A stretch of 64,000 bases of DNA from an uncultured Eubacterium sp. (GCF_937958975.1 NZ_CALGRE010000040.1:1-64000); one strand, 5' to 3'; shown: positions 36,901 to 45,097, counted from the first letter of the stretch. Notes: generated by a model from the sequence alone, not told the origin. Program-made: numbers and translations.

Positions 36901-37421
36901 ACAAGAAAATTATTTTGTATGCCCCGACATGGCGTATTAAAAATAGTTTTGAATTGATGTTAAACCTTGATGCATTTAAAGCTGCACTCTCTGATGAATA
37001 TATTTTAATATTAAGACTACACCATTTTTCTGTTGCCGGATGGACCCAGCCGGAGCAAGATGATTTCGTGTATGATTTATCTATGTATGATTCTGTAGAA
37101 GAATTATATTTAGTATCAGATATTTTAATTACTGATTATTCCTCTGTTATGTTCGACTATTCAATATTGAATAGACCTATTATTCTATTTACTTATGATA
37201 TGGAAGAATACAGAGACAAGCTTCGTGGTTTTTATATCGATATCGAGGCAGACAAGCCGGGACCTATCCTTTATACATCGAGGGATGTTCTGAAAGCAAT
37301 TGTCGATATTGAAGAAACAGAAAAAGAATATTATAAATTCAGACAGGCATTTAGACAAAAATTTATTCCTTATGAATGTGCAAATTCTGCCGAAAAAATA
37401 TTCAACGAAGTAATACAGTAA
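33966..37421 (+). CDS. GT2 glycosyltransferase, central beta-rich region and CDP-glycerol glycerophosphotransferase
   Basis: A 1151-residue enzyme in three parts. Residues about 1-330 are GT2: IPTYNVQEF, DDGSTDDS and the metal site DSDD (about 99-102). Residues about 370-740 form a long beta-strand-rich region with no family I can name; it could be a glycan-binding or trimerisation module like those following the GT2 domain in TarS/TarP, but that is a guess. Residues about 790-1151 are TagF-like: MHGTPLKTLG (about 891), LYAPTWR, LRLHHFS, TDYSSVMFDYSIL (about 1055) and the KPGPI loop. It is followed 25 bp later by gtrA. It probably makes or finishes a glycosylated glycerol-phosphate chain. Confidence 0.9.
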   Translation: MKTKISVIIPTYNVQEFLEECVDSVINQTINTLPLSDGYERNLQIILVDDGSTDDSAVIAKKYARQYENVEYRYEENQGLGHARNYGYEFAEGDYIIFLDSDDVVPPNAYQLMYAAAVRNDSDMTIGAVQRFNSKGCWASNIHDIAFSGTDLVSHITKNYNLFYDTTSWNKLIKRSFWEAHNFQFPEGILYEDIPVTIPMHFLANNVSIVREVCYLWRVREGISKSITQTTNDLKNLDDRLAVMGMVDDFFKNNVTDRKLFEIKDTKWLKIDLMIFVNKLKSMTEEESTDLIKTLCSYINKNISPSTFDKLNEFENLKYQNLLAGNFNQLLDIMNFEYEQVKKSKLSLINGTIHMACDKDVFGTDSIAVDKFIREGKAIRYIQNVQLEKKQISVTGFTLIPGVKLDSAKQRKVSFYLINTNTRKTLPLTYKNVTIDNMKTFSIPYGDSFSYDAAGYKIAIPYSDLLDNSDFHGENRIMVTFEQDGIIHSFYAGRAKRDVRIASDQKAKMRGNNYFSIAYDYSNEIIINIYSVKHRFDTVQIKNNLLCLHSESNLGKLYVHYEKDSINEEVNLDLTYNNDTKDYEIDVASLKAGQGQIQYEDGTPAVYKWKKFLCFESKHGQCLINALRDYHFDIRRKDTLSFVSDISDKNDSVYLKVKLFTTELDNKVPLSSVLYFKNAVSETPEPVCRSVCKQTSDGIYTDFKFTLADEEITKNLFQNAHDFYVDYDFGDKTITTSLYIDTNYDYSYQAKLYDYRVYRSKYGTLRVQSKMKWSKNEDTFAKRLALADTKYKWYRHLPIKKKRIMFESMWGSKYSCNPRYLYEYINEHHPDYECIWSLKDEHIPIKGNGKRVRRFSLKYYYYLATCKYFVNNVNFHDHYVKRKGQVEIQTMHGTPLKTLGLDVPGDFPTKKREEDYIKKCNRWDYLTVQSEFVADISKQCFLFQKDFLKVGYPRTDILYTKNNNSDIQNLKKKMGLPLDKKIILYAPTWRIKNSFELMLNLDAFKAALSDEYILILRLHHFSVAGWTQPEQDDFVYDLSMYDSVEELYLVSDILITDYSSVMFDYSILNRPIILFTYDMEEYRDKLRGFYIDIEADKPGPILYTSRDVLKAIVDIEETEKEYYKFRQAFRQKFIPYECANSAEKIFNEVIQ

Positions 37422-37446
37422 CTTAATACTACAATCGGAGGAATTT

Positions 37447-37893
37447 ATGAATAGTATAAAATCACTATACCTCAAGTATAAAGAAATTATTATGTATCTT
37501 ATTATGGGCGGACTCACAACTGCCGTAAACTGGGTAACATATGCTGTACTGGTCAAAACCTTTAGCACCCCTGTTTCACTTTCAAACGTTGTGGCATGGA
37601 TTGTTTCTGTGTTATTTGCCTACGTTACAAATAAAATATTTGTGTTTGAAAGCTACAGCTGGTCACCAAAATTTGTAATAAAAGAACTTTTTCTATTTGT
37701 ATCGTCAAGATTTGTCACCGGACTTTTAGAAATGGTTGGAGTTCCTGCACTTGTTGCATATGGATTTGATTACCCTATACTTGGTATTCAAGGTATGTTA
37801 ACAAAGATTATAGTCAGTGTAATCGTAGTTATTTTAAATTATGTATTTAGCAAATTACTTATATTTAAGGATGACAAAAAAACTGAAGAATAA
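37447..37893 (+). CDS. GtrA family membrane protein
   Basis: 148 residues with four membrane segments and the typical openings YLIMGGLTTAVNWVTYA and VTNKIFVFES. GtrA proteins are thought to help flip polyprenyl-phosphate-linked sugars or otherwise assist surface glycosylation. A CGGAGG ribosome binding site and the 25-bp spacing place it in one transcript with the large GT2-TagF enzyme, where it may supply lipid-linked sugar donors outside the cell. Confidence 0.9.
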   Translation: MNSIKSLYLKYKEIIMYLIMGGLTTAVNWVTYAVLVKTFSTPVSLSNVVAWIVSVLFAYVTNKIFVFESYSWSPKFVIKELFLFVSSRFVTGLLEMVGVPALVAYGFDYPILGIQGMLTKIIVSVIVVILNYVFSKLLIFKDDKKTEE

Positions 37894-37897
37894 TTTT

Positions 37898-37940
37898 TAA
37901 GCCCAATATCTTTCGCCTGATGCGAGACATATTGGGCTTA
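37898..37940. terminator. Convergent-gene hairpin after gtrA
   Basis: A perfect 12-bp inverted repeat (TAAGCCCAATAT and complement) with an inner TCGC/GCGA pairing. Flanking T-runs are short on both sides. It lies between gtrA and the DUF5662 gene. Confidence 0.7.
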
Positions 37941-37954
37941 ACTTATACGGCAAT

Positions 37955-38512
37955 CTATTTGTTATAATTTTTCTTTTCTTCTAAAATTCGATGTCTTATA
38001 TATTCAAAAGTAGCTTTCTCTCCCTGCTCTGCATTCATCACAAGAAGATTTTCTATTTCATCCCTTGTTTTCAGATGAATACTTCTATGAGGTTTTCTGT
38101 GTTCAAAATATTCTAATGGCGACCTGTCCGTATATTTACTTCCATTATATATTTTACTGGCAGCCAATCTGTCACAAAACATCTCTGCTACATAATTATA
38201 TGGCATGACCACAGGCTCATTTCTTTTTGTCTCCAAATTATAGTCAACCCAATACTCATAATGATGTTTATTTCTTCCCTTATGATGCATCCATGCTTTA
38301 GAATAACCAAATTTCTCCCGCTCTCCCTCATTGGGACTGCGTTTTCCTGTATAATATTTTACACCTGGAATAAATTCTGTGGGCGTATATTTTGATAAAT
38401 CATGCCTCAAACCCTGCCATAATATTCCGGCTTTTGCACAATGTGCGATTACCTTATGTCTATGTCTGGTTATTGTTGAAAAATGTCCAAACAATCTTTT
38501 CCAAAAGTTCAT
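37955..38512 (-). CDS. DUF5662 family protein
   Basis: 185 residues, histidine-rich and soluble. Features I link to DUF5662 are RHRHKVIAHCAKAG, the HDLSKYTPTEF motif (about 43-53) and clustered WMHHKGRNKHHYEYW. The HxxxH/HD arrangement suggests a metal-dependent fold, but no activity is established to my knowledge. The frame is open to a GTG at 38524; the ATG at 38512 has GGAGG 7 bases upstream and is preferred. It follows the ATP-grasp pair on the same strand. Confidence 0.75.
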   Translation of the reverse strand: MNFWKRLFGHFSTITRHRHKVIAHCAKAGILWQGLRHDLSKYTPTEFIPGVKYYTGKRSPNEGEREKFGYSKAWMHHKGRNKHHYEYWVDYNLETKRNEPVVMPYNYVAEMFCDRLAASKIYNGSKYTDRSPLEYFEHRKPHRSIHLKTRDEIENLLVMNAEQGEKATFEYIRHRILEEKKNYNK

Positions 38513-38543
38513 TTTATCCTCCACATTACTTTATTGCATATTG

Positions 38544-39350
38544 TCATTTGTTCGCCTTTAATTCATTTACAATGTAATCTACAAATAACTTGATAATATG
38601 TATGTCTGTATTTTCATAAATCATTCTTGCACCAACCGCATCCTCAATCTCATTAAAAACTGCTTTACCATGATGAAAAATAAAATCAATGCCACCATAG
38701 TCTAACGGAAGTCTCTCAAGAATGCTCTCCACCATTTTAATCTCTCTTTGATTCAAAACATACGGCGTCGCCGCTCCACCCAAACTATAATTACTTTTGA
38801 AACTTTCTGTGGATATGCGCAGCATTGCCTGAACAACTTTGTTGCCTATAATATATACCCGCACATCTTTTCCCAAATCTGAACTACATTTTTGTATCAC
38901 ATATTTTTCCCCATTCATAGCCTGAATGGCTGCTTTTTTCTCTTTATCATTTCTTACTAAAAATACCTGATGTCCTCCATGGCCATTACAACTTTTGATA
39001 ATATATGATTCGTCTGTTATCTCGCTGTCTTTCGATAGGAGCGGCATATATGGCACAATGCCTGTCAAATACTTATATGTTCTTTCTTTATCATTCGCAA
39101 TCTCAGTTATTTTATAATGATTAAACACTCTTATACCAATCTGATAAAGATGTTTTGCTATCTTGGCATCTCTGCTCCTGTTTATCACGAAACCCGGTTT
39201 ATTTTTATTTAAAAGCTCTTCAACATCCTGCTCTTCCAACACAATTACCCGTATATCTATATTATATTCTGCAAATCCTTCTCTGATAAACTGCACAAAT
39301 TTTTTGTTTTTCAAATAATCTTCTCTATAATATATAACCCATCCTGTCAT
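38544..39350 (-). CDS. RimK-like ATP-grasp protein, second of a tandem pair
   Basis: 268 residues of the ATP-grasp superfamily, which ligates a carboxylate to an amine or thiol using ATP. Visible are IIKSCNGHGGHQVFLV (ATP-binding lysine and glycine-rich loop), YVIQKCSSDLGKDVRVY, RISTESFKSNYSLGG and FIFHHGKAVFNEIEDAVG near the metal site. In that last segment NEIEDAVGA replaces the CEVNSNAHF of its partner. Start at 39350 (MTGWVIYY) is chosen because it aligns with the partner's MKTGWLVV; the longer form would use TTG at 39371. Substrates unknown. Confidence 0.83.
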   Translation of the reverse strand: MTGWVIYYREDYLKNKKFVQFIREGFAEYNIDIRVIVLEEQDVEELLNKNKPGFVINRSRDAKIAKHLYQIGIRVFNHYKITEIANDKERTYKYLTGIVPYMPLLSKDSEITDESYIIKSCNGHGGHQVFLVRNDKEKKAAIQAMNGEKYVIQKCSSDLGKDVRVYIIGNKVVQAMLRISTESFKSNYSLGGAATPYVLNQREIKMVESILERLPLDYGGIDFIFHHGKAVFNEIEDAVGARMIYENTDIHIIKLFVDYIVNELKANK

Positions 39351-39374
39351 TCTGTTTCCAATATCCTTCAATTT

Positions 39375-40253
39375 TTATTCAACTTGTGTCAAAATATACT
39401 CTATAATTTTTTCTGCCACGTTCACTCCTGTGCAATCATATATATTTTTAAAATGTGCATTAGAATTAACCTCACAAAGAATTGGCTCTCCCACTTTTCC
39501 AAACATAATGTCAACTCCTGCAAAATCCAATCCCAGTTCTCTGCAAACCTTTAATGCCATTTCTATCTGTTCTTTCGCAGGCTCATATTTTTCCATCACA
39601 CCACCGTTGGTAATATTAGCACGAAAGTCTTCTTTGTTGATACGTTTCATAGCTGTCACTACACGATTTCCCACAACGTGTATTCTCACATCTTTTCCCC
39701 TAGAGCTTTCAATGTATTCCTGCATAATAAAATCACAATGACCAATTGCCTTTATTTGTTCCACTGCTTCATAATAATTATGTACCATATACACCTGTTC
39801 TCCAAAAGAACCTTTATTTTCTTTTATAATCATCGGATAGCCAAGGCTCCCCTCTACCTGCAATATAAAAGTGAAATCTTTATATTCCTTATCAAAAGTC
39901 ATAGGTGCACAAAAAGTTTTTGGCATTTTAATATCTGTATTTTTTAATTTTAAAAAGGTAAGTGATTTATCATCACAAATTTCTATTACCTTTGCAGAAT
40001 TAAAAACCTGAAATCCCTCTGCCTCTAACATCTTTGCCAATTTAATATCTTTATCCCAAAATATAATAAAATCAGGTCTGGCTCTCCAATCAATCTTTTG
40101 TGGACTGACCGGCAGTATCGATGCAAGCTGGTCATTTGGTATAACCCTCAACTCACACTCTTTCTCTTTTGCTGCCGCAACCAGCCAGTCATATATCTCG
40201 TCAAACTTTTTACTTTTTAAATATCCATTTACTACCAGCCATCCTGTTTTCAT
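39375..40253 (-). CDS. RimK-like ATP-grasp ligase, first of a tandem pair
   Basis: 292 residues with the full RimK-type pattern: PMIIKENKGSFGEQVYMV (about 133-150), FIMQEYIESSRGKDVRIHVV (about 172-191), AMKRINKEDFRANITNGG and the metal-site ILCEVNSNAHFKNI near the C-terminus. RimK-type enzymes add amino acids such as glutamate to a protein, cofactor or peptide. The gene sits directly after a structured leader RNA and before a paralogue, suggesting a small regulated pathway. Target unknown; surface or peptide modification is possible. Confidence 0.87.
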   Translation of the reverse strand: MKTGWLVVNGYLKSKKFDEIYDWLVAAAKEKECELRVIPNDQLASILPVSPQKIDWRARPDFIIFWDKDIKLAKMLEAEGFQVFNSAKVIEICDDKSLTFLKLKNTDIKMPKTFCAPMTFDKEYKDFTFILQVEGSLGYPMIIKENKGSFGEQVYMVHNYYEAVEQIKAIGHCDFIMQEYIESSRGKDVRIHVVGNRVVTAMKRINKEDFRANITNGGVMEKYEPAKEQIEMALKVCRELGLDFAGVDIMFGKVGEPILCEVNSNAHFKNIYDCTGVNVAEKIIEYILTQVE

Positions 40254-40291
40254 TATATACCTCCAAATATTTCTTGTTTTTTAACAGCAAA

Positions 40292-40412
40292 GAACGGTTA
40301 AGGCCCCCTTGCCATTAACCGTTCCGGACTGAAAAATATGTTAGTATACTTATGAGTCTTAGGAGAGACTCATCTCCGACAGACTTTTCTGCCCTGTCTG
40401 AGATTTAAGTAT
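40292..40412 (-). ncRNA. Structured 5' leader RNA of the ATP-grasp operon (candidate riboswitch)
   Basis: Transcribed on the minus strand from the promoter at 40456-40429. Pairings form a compact three-way junction: P1 40406-40412 with 40346-40352 (7 bp), P2 40394-40404 with 40372-40382 (11 bp, one mismatch) and P3 40366-40372 with 40353-40359 (7 bp). A fourth hairpin of 12 bp with a bulge spans 40324-40292, about 30 bases before the ribosome binding site. I cannot match it to a known riboswitch class. Confidence 0.55.
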
Positions 40413-40428
40413 TAGGTACTACTTTTTT

Positions 40429-40456
40429 ATTATAACAAATATTTATTATTATTCAA
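40429..40456 (-). promoter_or_regulatory. Sigma-A promoter of the ATP-grasp leader
   Basis: On the minus strand TTGAAT (40456-40451) and TATAAT (40434-40429) with a 16-base spacer, about 175 bases before the first ATP-grasp start. Confidence 0.65.
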
Positions 40457-40472
40457 TATTCTTTTGTGTATT

Positions 40473-40501
40473 TTGCCTTTCACTATATTAGTTTTTATGA
40501 T
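40473..40501 (+). promoter_or_regulatory. Sigma-A promoter of the 225-residue membrane protein gene
   Basis: TTGCCT (40473-40478) and TATGAT (40496-40501) with a 17-base spacer, 40 bases before the ATG at 40542. Confidence 0.6.
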
Positions 40502-40541
40502 AATATTGTCTAATAAACATAACTTTTGGAGGATAATTCTA

Positions 40542-41219
40542 ATGAGCAATTTAAATTCTACAACAAATAACAAGAATGCCAGCGGAAAAAAAGATAATAA
40601 CTTATTATATATCATTATTTTTTCTTTATTGATTATAGCAGCTATTATTATTGCAGTTATTTTAAGACCGGGAACAGAAAATTCCTCTAATGACTCTGCG
40701 AATAATGGCGTTACACAGGCAGCTACTGCCGGTTCCATTTCTATTGTTTCTGAATCCGGAGCCCAGGATGCCACCGTGAACTCTAAGATTCCAAATGCCC
40801 GAAAAGTTAAATTTTCAAAGTCACATAAAGACATTGAAAATTACGAAAAAAAGCAAAAAGACACATTGGATGGAAATTACTCTGAGGCTTCTGATGGATA
40901 TTCATACCTGACATATCAATTTGACCCTCAGAATGCGCCTACATTTTTTGGAACAAATGTAGCTGCCGCAGATATTAATGCGCTATTGCAATATGTGTTT
41001 TATAATGACAGTCTATCAGAGATTCGTTTACAATATGGTTCCATTGGAGAAAATGCCTATAATTCCATTATATCAAATATTAGCGGACAATATGGAGATT
41101 CCACTTACTCCAGAACCTACTCTAATGGCAATAAGGAAAGCTGGTGGAAAACAAAAACAGTTACATTGACTGTATATTATCAGGATAGCAGCGTAAGTTT
41201 ATATTATAGAAAAAATTAA
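40542..41219 (+). CDS. Hypothetical single-pass membrane protein
   Basis: 225 residues: a short polar N-terminus, one membrane segment (about 22-43), then an extracellular Ser/Asn-rich linker and a small domain (about 95-225) rich in Tyr, Ser and Asn. I recognise no family. The start at 40542 has a GGAGG site and fits the promoter; the upstream extension to 40464 overlaps that promoter. It stands alone and converges on the DUF2500 gene. Confidence 0.78.
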   Translation: MSNLNSTTNNKNASGKKDNNLLYIIIFSLLIIAAIIIAVILRPGTENSSNDSANNGVTQAATAGSISIVSESGAQDATVNSKIPNARKVKFSKSHKDIENYEKKQKDTLDGNYSEASDGYSYLTYQFDPQNAPTFFGTNVAAADINALLQYVFYNDSLSEIRLQYGSIGENAYNSIISNISGQYGDSTYSRTYSNGNKESWWKTKTVTLTVYYQDSSVSLYYRKN

Positions 41220-41232
41220 AGAAAAAAGAAAA

Positions 41233-41254
41233 GAGGGAGTAATATTACTCCCTC
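41233..41254. terminator. Loop-less 22-bp palindrome terminator
   Basis: GAGGGAGTAAT followed directly by its exact complement. It overlaps the stop codon (41247-41245) and last two codons of the DUF2500 gene. Plus-strand transcripts have no T-run after it, and the minus strand has TTTTCTTTTTTC downstream. Confidence 0.75.
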
Positions 41255-41619
41255 ATAAATCCAAGATATCTGGTTCCCTGAAACGAAAGTTTCCCTTTAT
41301 CTCCTTCTATTAGCATTCCATATTCATTACCATTCAAGTTCAATTCTATTCTATCTCCGCTATCTACCTGAAACGTAACATAATACATTGTGGTATGATA
41401 TCCATAATTTCCTGCCATCTCTCCCGCATTCGCATGATGGTGATATGATACATCCGTTCTCTTTGATACTACAGACGCGTCTACCGTCAGCCTTGGTGAA
41501 TTATTATTTTGATTCCATCTGCCAACACTTCTCGCTATGTTAACAATAAAAACACCAATTACAAGAAAAAAAACTATAAAAAACATTAACTCAAATAGTC
41601 CAAAATTAAATCCTAACAT
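41245..41619 (-). CDS. DUF2500 family membrane protein
   Basis: 124 residues with one N-terminal membrane segment (about 8-30) and a small beta-rich domain. DUF2500 features are the VDASVVSKRTDVSYHH region, YYVTFQVDSGDRIELNL and EGDKGKLSFQGTRYLGF. The family has no assigned function; the domain probably lies outside the cell or faces the membrane. The gene ends inside a palindrome shared with the convergent gene. Confidence 0.83.
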   Translation of the reverse strand: MLGFNFGLFELMFFIVFFLVIGVFIVNIARSVGRWNQNNNSPRLTVDASVVSKRTDVSYHHHANAGEMAGNYGYHTTMYYVTFQVDSGDRIELNLNGNEYGMLIEGDKGKLSFQGTRYLGFMRE

Positions 41620-41691
41620 ATCTTTCTCTTTCTTTTAACTCATTTTTCATAGGTCATTTTACACTATTTTTTATTATACAACAATTCAATA

Positions 41692-44646
41692 TTATTTTAC
41701 AATATCTGATTTAAACTCTATTTCAGTATAAGTTTTATCTACCTTAAATAAAATATTTTCAAATAACTTTCTATGTGCTGTCTCGTTATTCGAGGAACAT
41801 TTTTTGTATAGTTCATCCGCAATATCGTAAATCTTATATGTCACAGCATCTGTATATACATATGTTCCATCTGATAGTTCTGCATAAGCCTTAATTTTCC
41901 ATGTTGTCGTCCATTCTAATGTAGATTGATTGACAAACTGCATTGTCATAGCATAACTCTTTGCTATATCTGATTCCGAGCAAACTATTGGCATCATTCC
42001 TTTTGCTTCTGTACTCTCGATGCTTTTCACATAGGTGTCTGATTCTTTGGTGAAATCTGATAATGAGTACACAACTCCGGAGCTTACGACATCAACACCA
42101 TTGATTTGGGAATCCACAGAATAAACTGTTCTCATTCCATTCACACTTGAATTGATTTGGAACCCATTAATTTCTATTCCTCCATCAATTGTTTTAATGT
42201 ATTCACTTGCCGGAATAAATTTACAATAATCAATATTTGCTACATAATGTTCTGTCGATGTAGTGACATACTTTATGTAAACCTTATGTTTTCCTGCGGT
42301 TATCTCCCTATCTAATTTTCCTTTGACTTCTCCGTAATCCGCCCAAGATGCCGCATTATTAGGGAGCTCAACTGTTCCTACCTTATTATCCATGCTGTCA
42401 ACATATATTTCTGCCTTTCCATTTGCAACAGATTTCGGACTGGAATAACAAATACATATTCCTCCAGCATTTTTACCAAAAGTAACATTGTCATATTCCA
42501 TGATTACTCCGTTATTAATACCACCAATATTATGTCCGCCACTTGCATTGGAATTAGTATCTATTACACCACCCTCATTTGCTGTAAAATGCTCTGCCTC
42601 AATAATATCATATGCATCAAAAGTTCTTGTAGTAGGCTCTGGCGTTGTTGTCTCCACAGCAGTATTTTTTACCAATTCAAATGATGTAATATCAAATTTT
42701 AATCCCTGTGGCGCCTGACCCAAATCTAAAAATAACTGAATATTTTCTTTTGATGTAAAAGTAAGTTCCAGCTCGTTTGCTCCGGAATTTAATATATATA
42801 ACTTCTCGGCTTCTGAATTTTCCTCCTTGAAGCGTATCTGTTTTGATGTTGCCATATTAGAATTTACTTTTATTTTGCATGTATATTTATTACCGGCAAC
42901 TGCATCCAACTGTTTCGTCTTTAACTGGATTCCCCAATCAACTCCACTTGCCTTATCTATATATACACCGAAATCATTATATGATTTTCCATCCTTGTAT
43001 CTTCCTGTTGGTTCATTTGCCCAGCCTGATGCAAAATATACAGACCAGTAGGAAAGCTCTGTCCAGTTGGCAGCTGCTGCTACATACCCAGGCATTGTAT
43101 TTACAGTTGTTGTCTCTTCCGGCTTTTGTCCTGCCGCTGATAAAACTGCACTGTATGCATTCACAAATCCATAAGCATATGTATAATCCCTACCTGTCTC
43201 TCCTATGTCTCTGGCTGTGTCGATAAGAATTTTTCTTACAGTATCACTATTTAAACCTGGATTTACACTATACATCATTGTCACGACACCTGCTACCATA
43301 GGGCTTGCAAGAGATGTACCTCCCGTAATATATGTAGTATCGCCCGGACCCGGTGCATAAATATTTACACCCGGTGCACATATATCCTTTTTCCAGCCAC
43401 GATTGCTTGTTCCGGCTATTGTATAATTAGCATCCACAGATATCACGGAGATTGTATTTGCATAATCAGAAGGATAACATTCTACATCACTTCCATTATT
43501 TCCGGCGCCACTCACAACCGTTCCCCCTGCCGCAACAAATCTGTCAATCGCTGCTTTTTCTACATCATTTGCCCCCTCATGGGCCAAACTGAGATTGACG
43601 ACTTTCGCATTACATCTCAATGCATAATCAAGACCAACTGCAATTTTATCCACATACATCTCAATTTTAATATTAATTAAATCAACAACATCATTATTGA
43701 TACAGCTTGCAACACCTGCTATCTGCGAGCCATTGTTTGCTGTCGCTCCAATTACACCCGCTACATTAATACCATGCATGTTAATATATTGTTGTGTACT
43801 TTGACTTAACGGAATCGAACTTCCATCACTCAATATTTCCGCAGACAAACCGGAACTGGCTCTCAAGTCAACACAGTTCATATCCGCTCCACCATCAATA
43901 ACTGCCACCTTAACTTTTGAATGATTCACCGTTCTAATATATTTCCATGTATCTACTACATTCATGTTTCTCAGATAATATTGATCTGCTGCAAACGGGT
44001 CATTTACCAGTTCCTGAGCTTCTGTAAGCTGTTCCACCCGGTCATTCTTAGCTGTATGAATTGTTTCATTATAAGTTCCATAGGCCTTAACTGCTTTTTC
44101 CACTGTAAAACCTAATGAATTTTTCACTTTCACCAAATAGGTTCCATCCGAGTTTTTATGTATATACTCACACTCACCGTATTGGTCCTTTACAATTGCC
44201 TTAATTTCTTCCTCTGTGACATCCGCACCAAAACTTACAAGGGAATATCCGGCCTCATAAGATAGCTCGTCGGCGTTCTCTCTTTCTTTTGCTGCCTCTT
44301 TATAATCATTTAATATAGAGTCCGCTTCTTTGTTTACACTATTTTCAAAGTCTTTCAATTGCTCCTTCTCATTATTTTCATAATATGTTGTTAGAACTTT
44401 ATTCACTGCTGCCTTGAAATCATTTCCCTTTAATTCATTGACTTCATCTGCTGCCCTACTACCGCTTTTTTTTGCAACAGTCGCAATTTTTTTTAATTCT
44501 CTGTTGCTGATAGTATATTTTTTTATCTTTGTTCTGCCTGCTGCTTTTGCTGTCGTATTAGATAGCTCACTTTTTGGTATAACCAGACATGCTAACAATA
44601 CGATACATAACAAAATTCCCAATAGTTTTGTTTTCTTTCTGTTCAT
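41692..44646 (-). CDS. Secreted subtilisin-like protease (S8) with CBM modules
   Basis: A 984-residue secreted protease. Signal peptide (about 1-38), propeptide (about 45-210), then an S8 domain with the triad in VAVIDGGAD (Asp about 244), HGINVAGVIG (His about 287) and GGTSLASPMVAG (Ser about 442). Next come a CBM4/9-like jelly-roll region (about 530-660) and a CBM6-like module starting YDIIEAEHF (about 672-810), both usually glycan-binding. The C-terminal domain (about 815-984) matches that of the GH81 glucanase at 13453. The start at 44646 is chosen over the GTG at 44655 because of ribosome binding site spacing. It probably digests glycoprotein or cell-wall-associated protein outside the cell. 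Confidence 0.92.
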   Translation of the reverse strand: MNRKKTKLLGILLCIVLLACLVIPKSELSNTTAKAAGRTKIKKYTISNRELKKIATVAKKSGSRAADEVNELKGNDFKAAVNKVLTTYYENNEKEQLKDFENSVNKEADSILNDYKEAAKERENADELSYEAGYSLVSFGADVTEEEIKAIVKDQYGECEYIHKNSDGTYLVKVKNSLGFTVEKAVKAYGTYNETIHTAKNDRVEQLTEAQELVNDPFAADQYYLRNMNVVDTWKYIRTVNHSKVKVAVIDGGADMNCVDLRASSGLSAEILSDGSSIPLSQSTQQYINMHGINVAGVIGATANNGSQIAGVASCINNDVVDLINIKIEMYVDKIAVGLDYALRCNAKVVNLSLAHEGANDVEKAAIDRFVAAGGTVVSGAGNNGSDVECYPSDYANTISVISVDANYTIAGTSNRGWKKDICAPGVNIYAPGPGDTTYITGGTSLASPMVAGVVTMMYSVNPGLNSDTVRKILIDTARDIGETGRDYTYAYGFVNAYSAVLSAAGQKPEETTTVNTMPGYVAAAANWTELSYWSVYFASGWANEPTGRYKDGKSYNDFGVYIDKASGVDWGIQLKTKQLDAVAGNKYTCKIKVNSNMATSKQIRFKEENSEAEKLYILNSGANELELTFTSKENIQLFLDLGQAPQGLKFDITSFELVKNTAVETTTPEPTTRTFDAYDIIEAEHFTANEGGVIDTNSNASGGHNIGGINNGVIMEYDNVTFGKNAGGICICYSSPKSVANGKAEIYVDSMDNKVGTVELPNNAASWADYGEVKGKLDREITAGKHKVYIKYVTTSTEHYVANIDYCKFIPASEYIKTIDGGIEINGFQINSSVNGMRTVYSVDSQINGVDVVSSGVVYSLSDFTKESDTYVKSIESTEAKGMMPIVCSESDIAKSYAMTMQFVNQSTLEWTTTWKIKAYAELSDGTYVYTDAVTYKIYDIADELYKKCSSNNETAHRKLFENILFKVDKTYTEIEFKSDIVK

Positions 44647-44659
44647 TCTTTGCACCTCT

Positions 44660-45090
44660 CCTTTTTATTTTACTAAGACATGTTATCAGTAACATTATTG
44701 TACTATAAAATAAGAGGTAATAAAATAATTTTATTTTTATTCTATTCTTTTGTTTTTTATATTTCAGGTTAGTTTTAGCCTCGCTCTAAATATGAAACTT
44801 TTTAAGAATTAGTAATAATATGTAAAAAGTTCGAGAATTTGTGGGAAGGATTTTGGGTTTTATCTACATCTTATTAAATCTAATCCTTATTCTATTATTC
44901 ATTCGAATCTTATTTTTAAGAAGTCTAGTTTTTTATTCTTCAAATCTATACCGATTATAGTTCATAATTAATTTAAGACAACACCTTATGTGAAGAAACG
45001 GAAACGATTATGGCAACTGTATTATGGAAATGAAAAGGATTATTATTCCTTTGAATAGTTTAGTAGCGCAGTAGAAGAATATACATAATA
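44660..45090. other. AT-rich gene-free stretch
   Basis: About 430 bases between the protease and the small open frame at 45098. It holds a minus-strand TACAAT (near 44694) that may be the protease -10. No open frame with a ribosome binding site is apparent on either strand. It has the look of decayed DNA at the edge of the island. Confidence 0.45.
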
Positions 45091-45097
45091 ATAGAAC

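Noticed and set aside
40430..40834. 134-codon minus-strand open frame over the 225-residue membrane gene
   Set aside because: It is antisense to a gene with a good promoter and ribosome binding site, and it would run through the promoter of the ATP-grasp leader.
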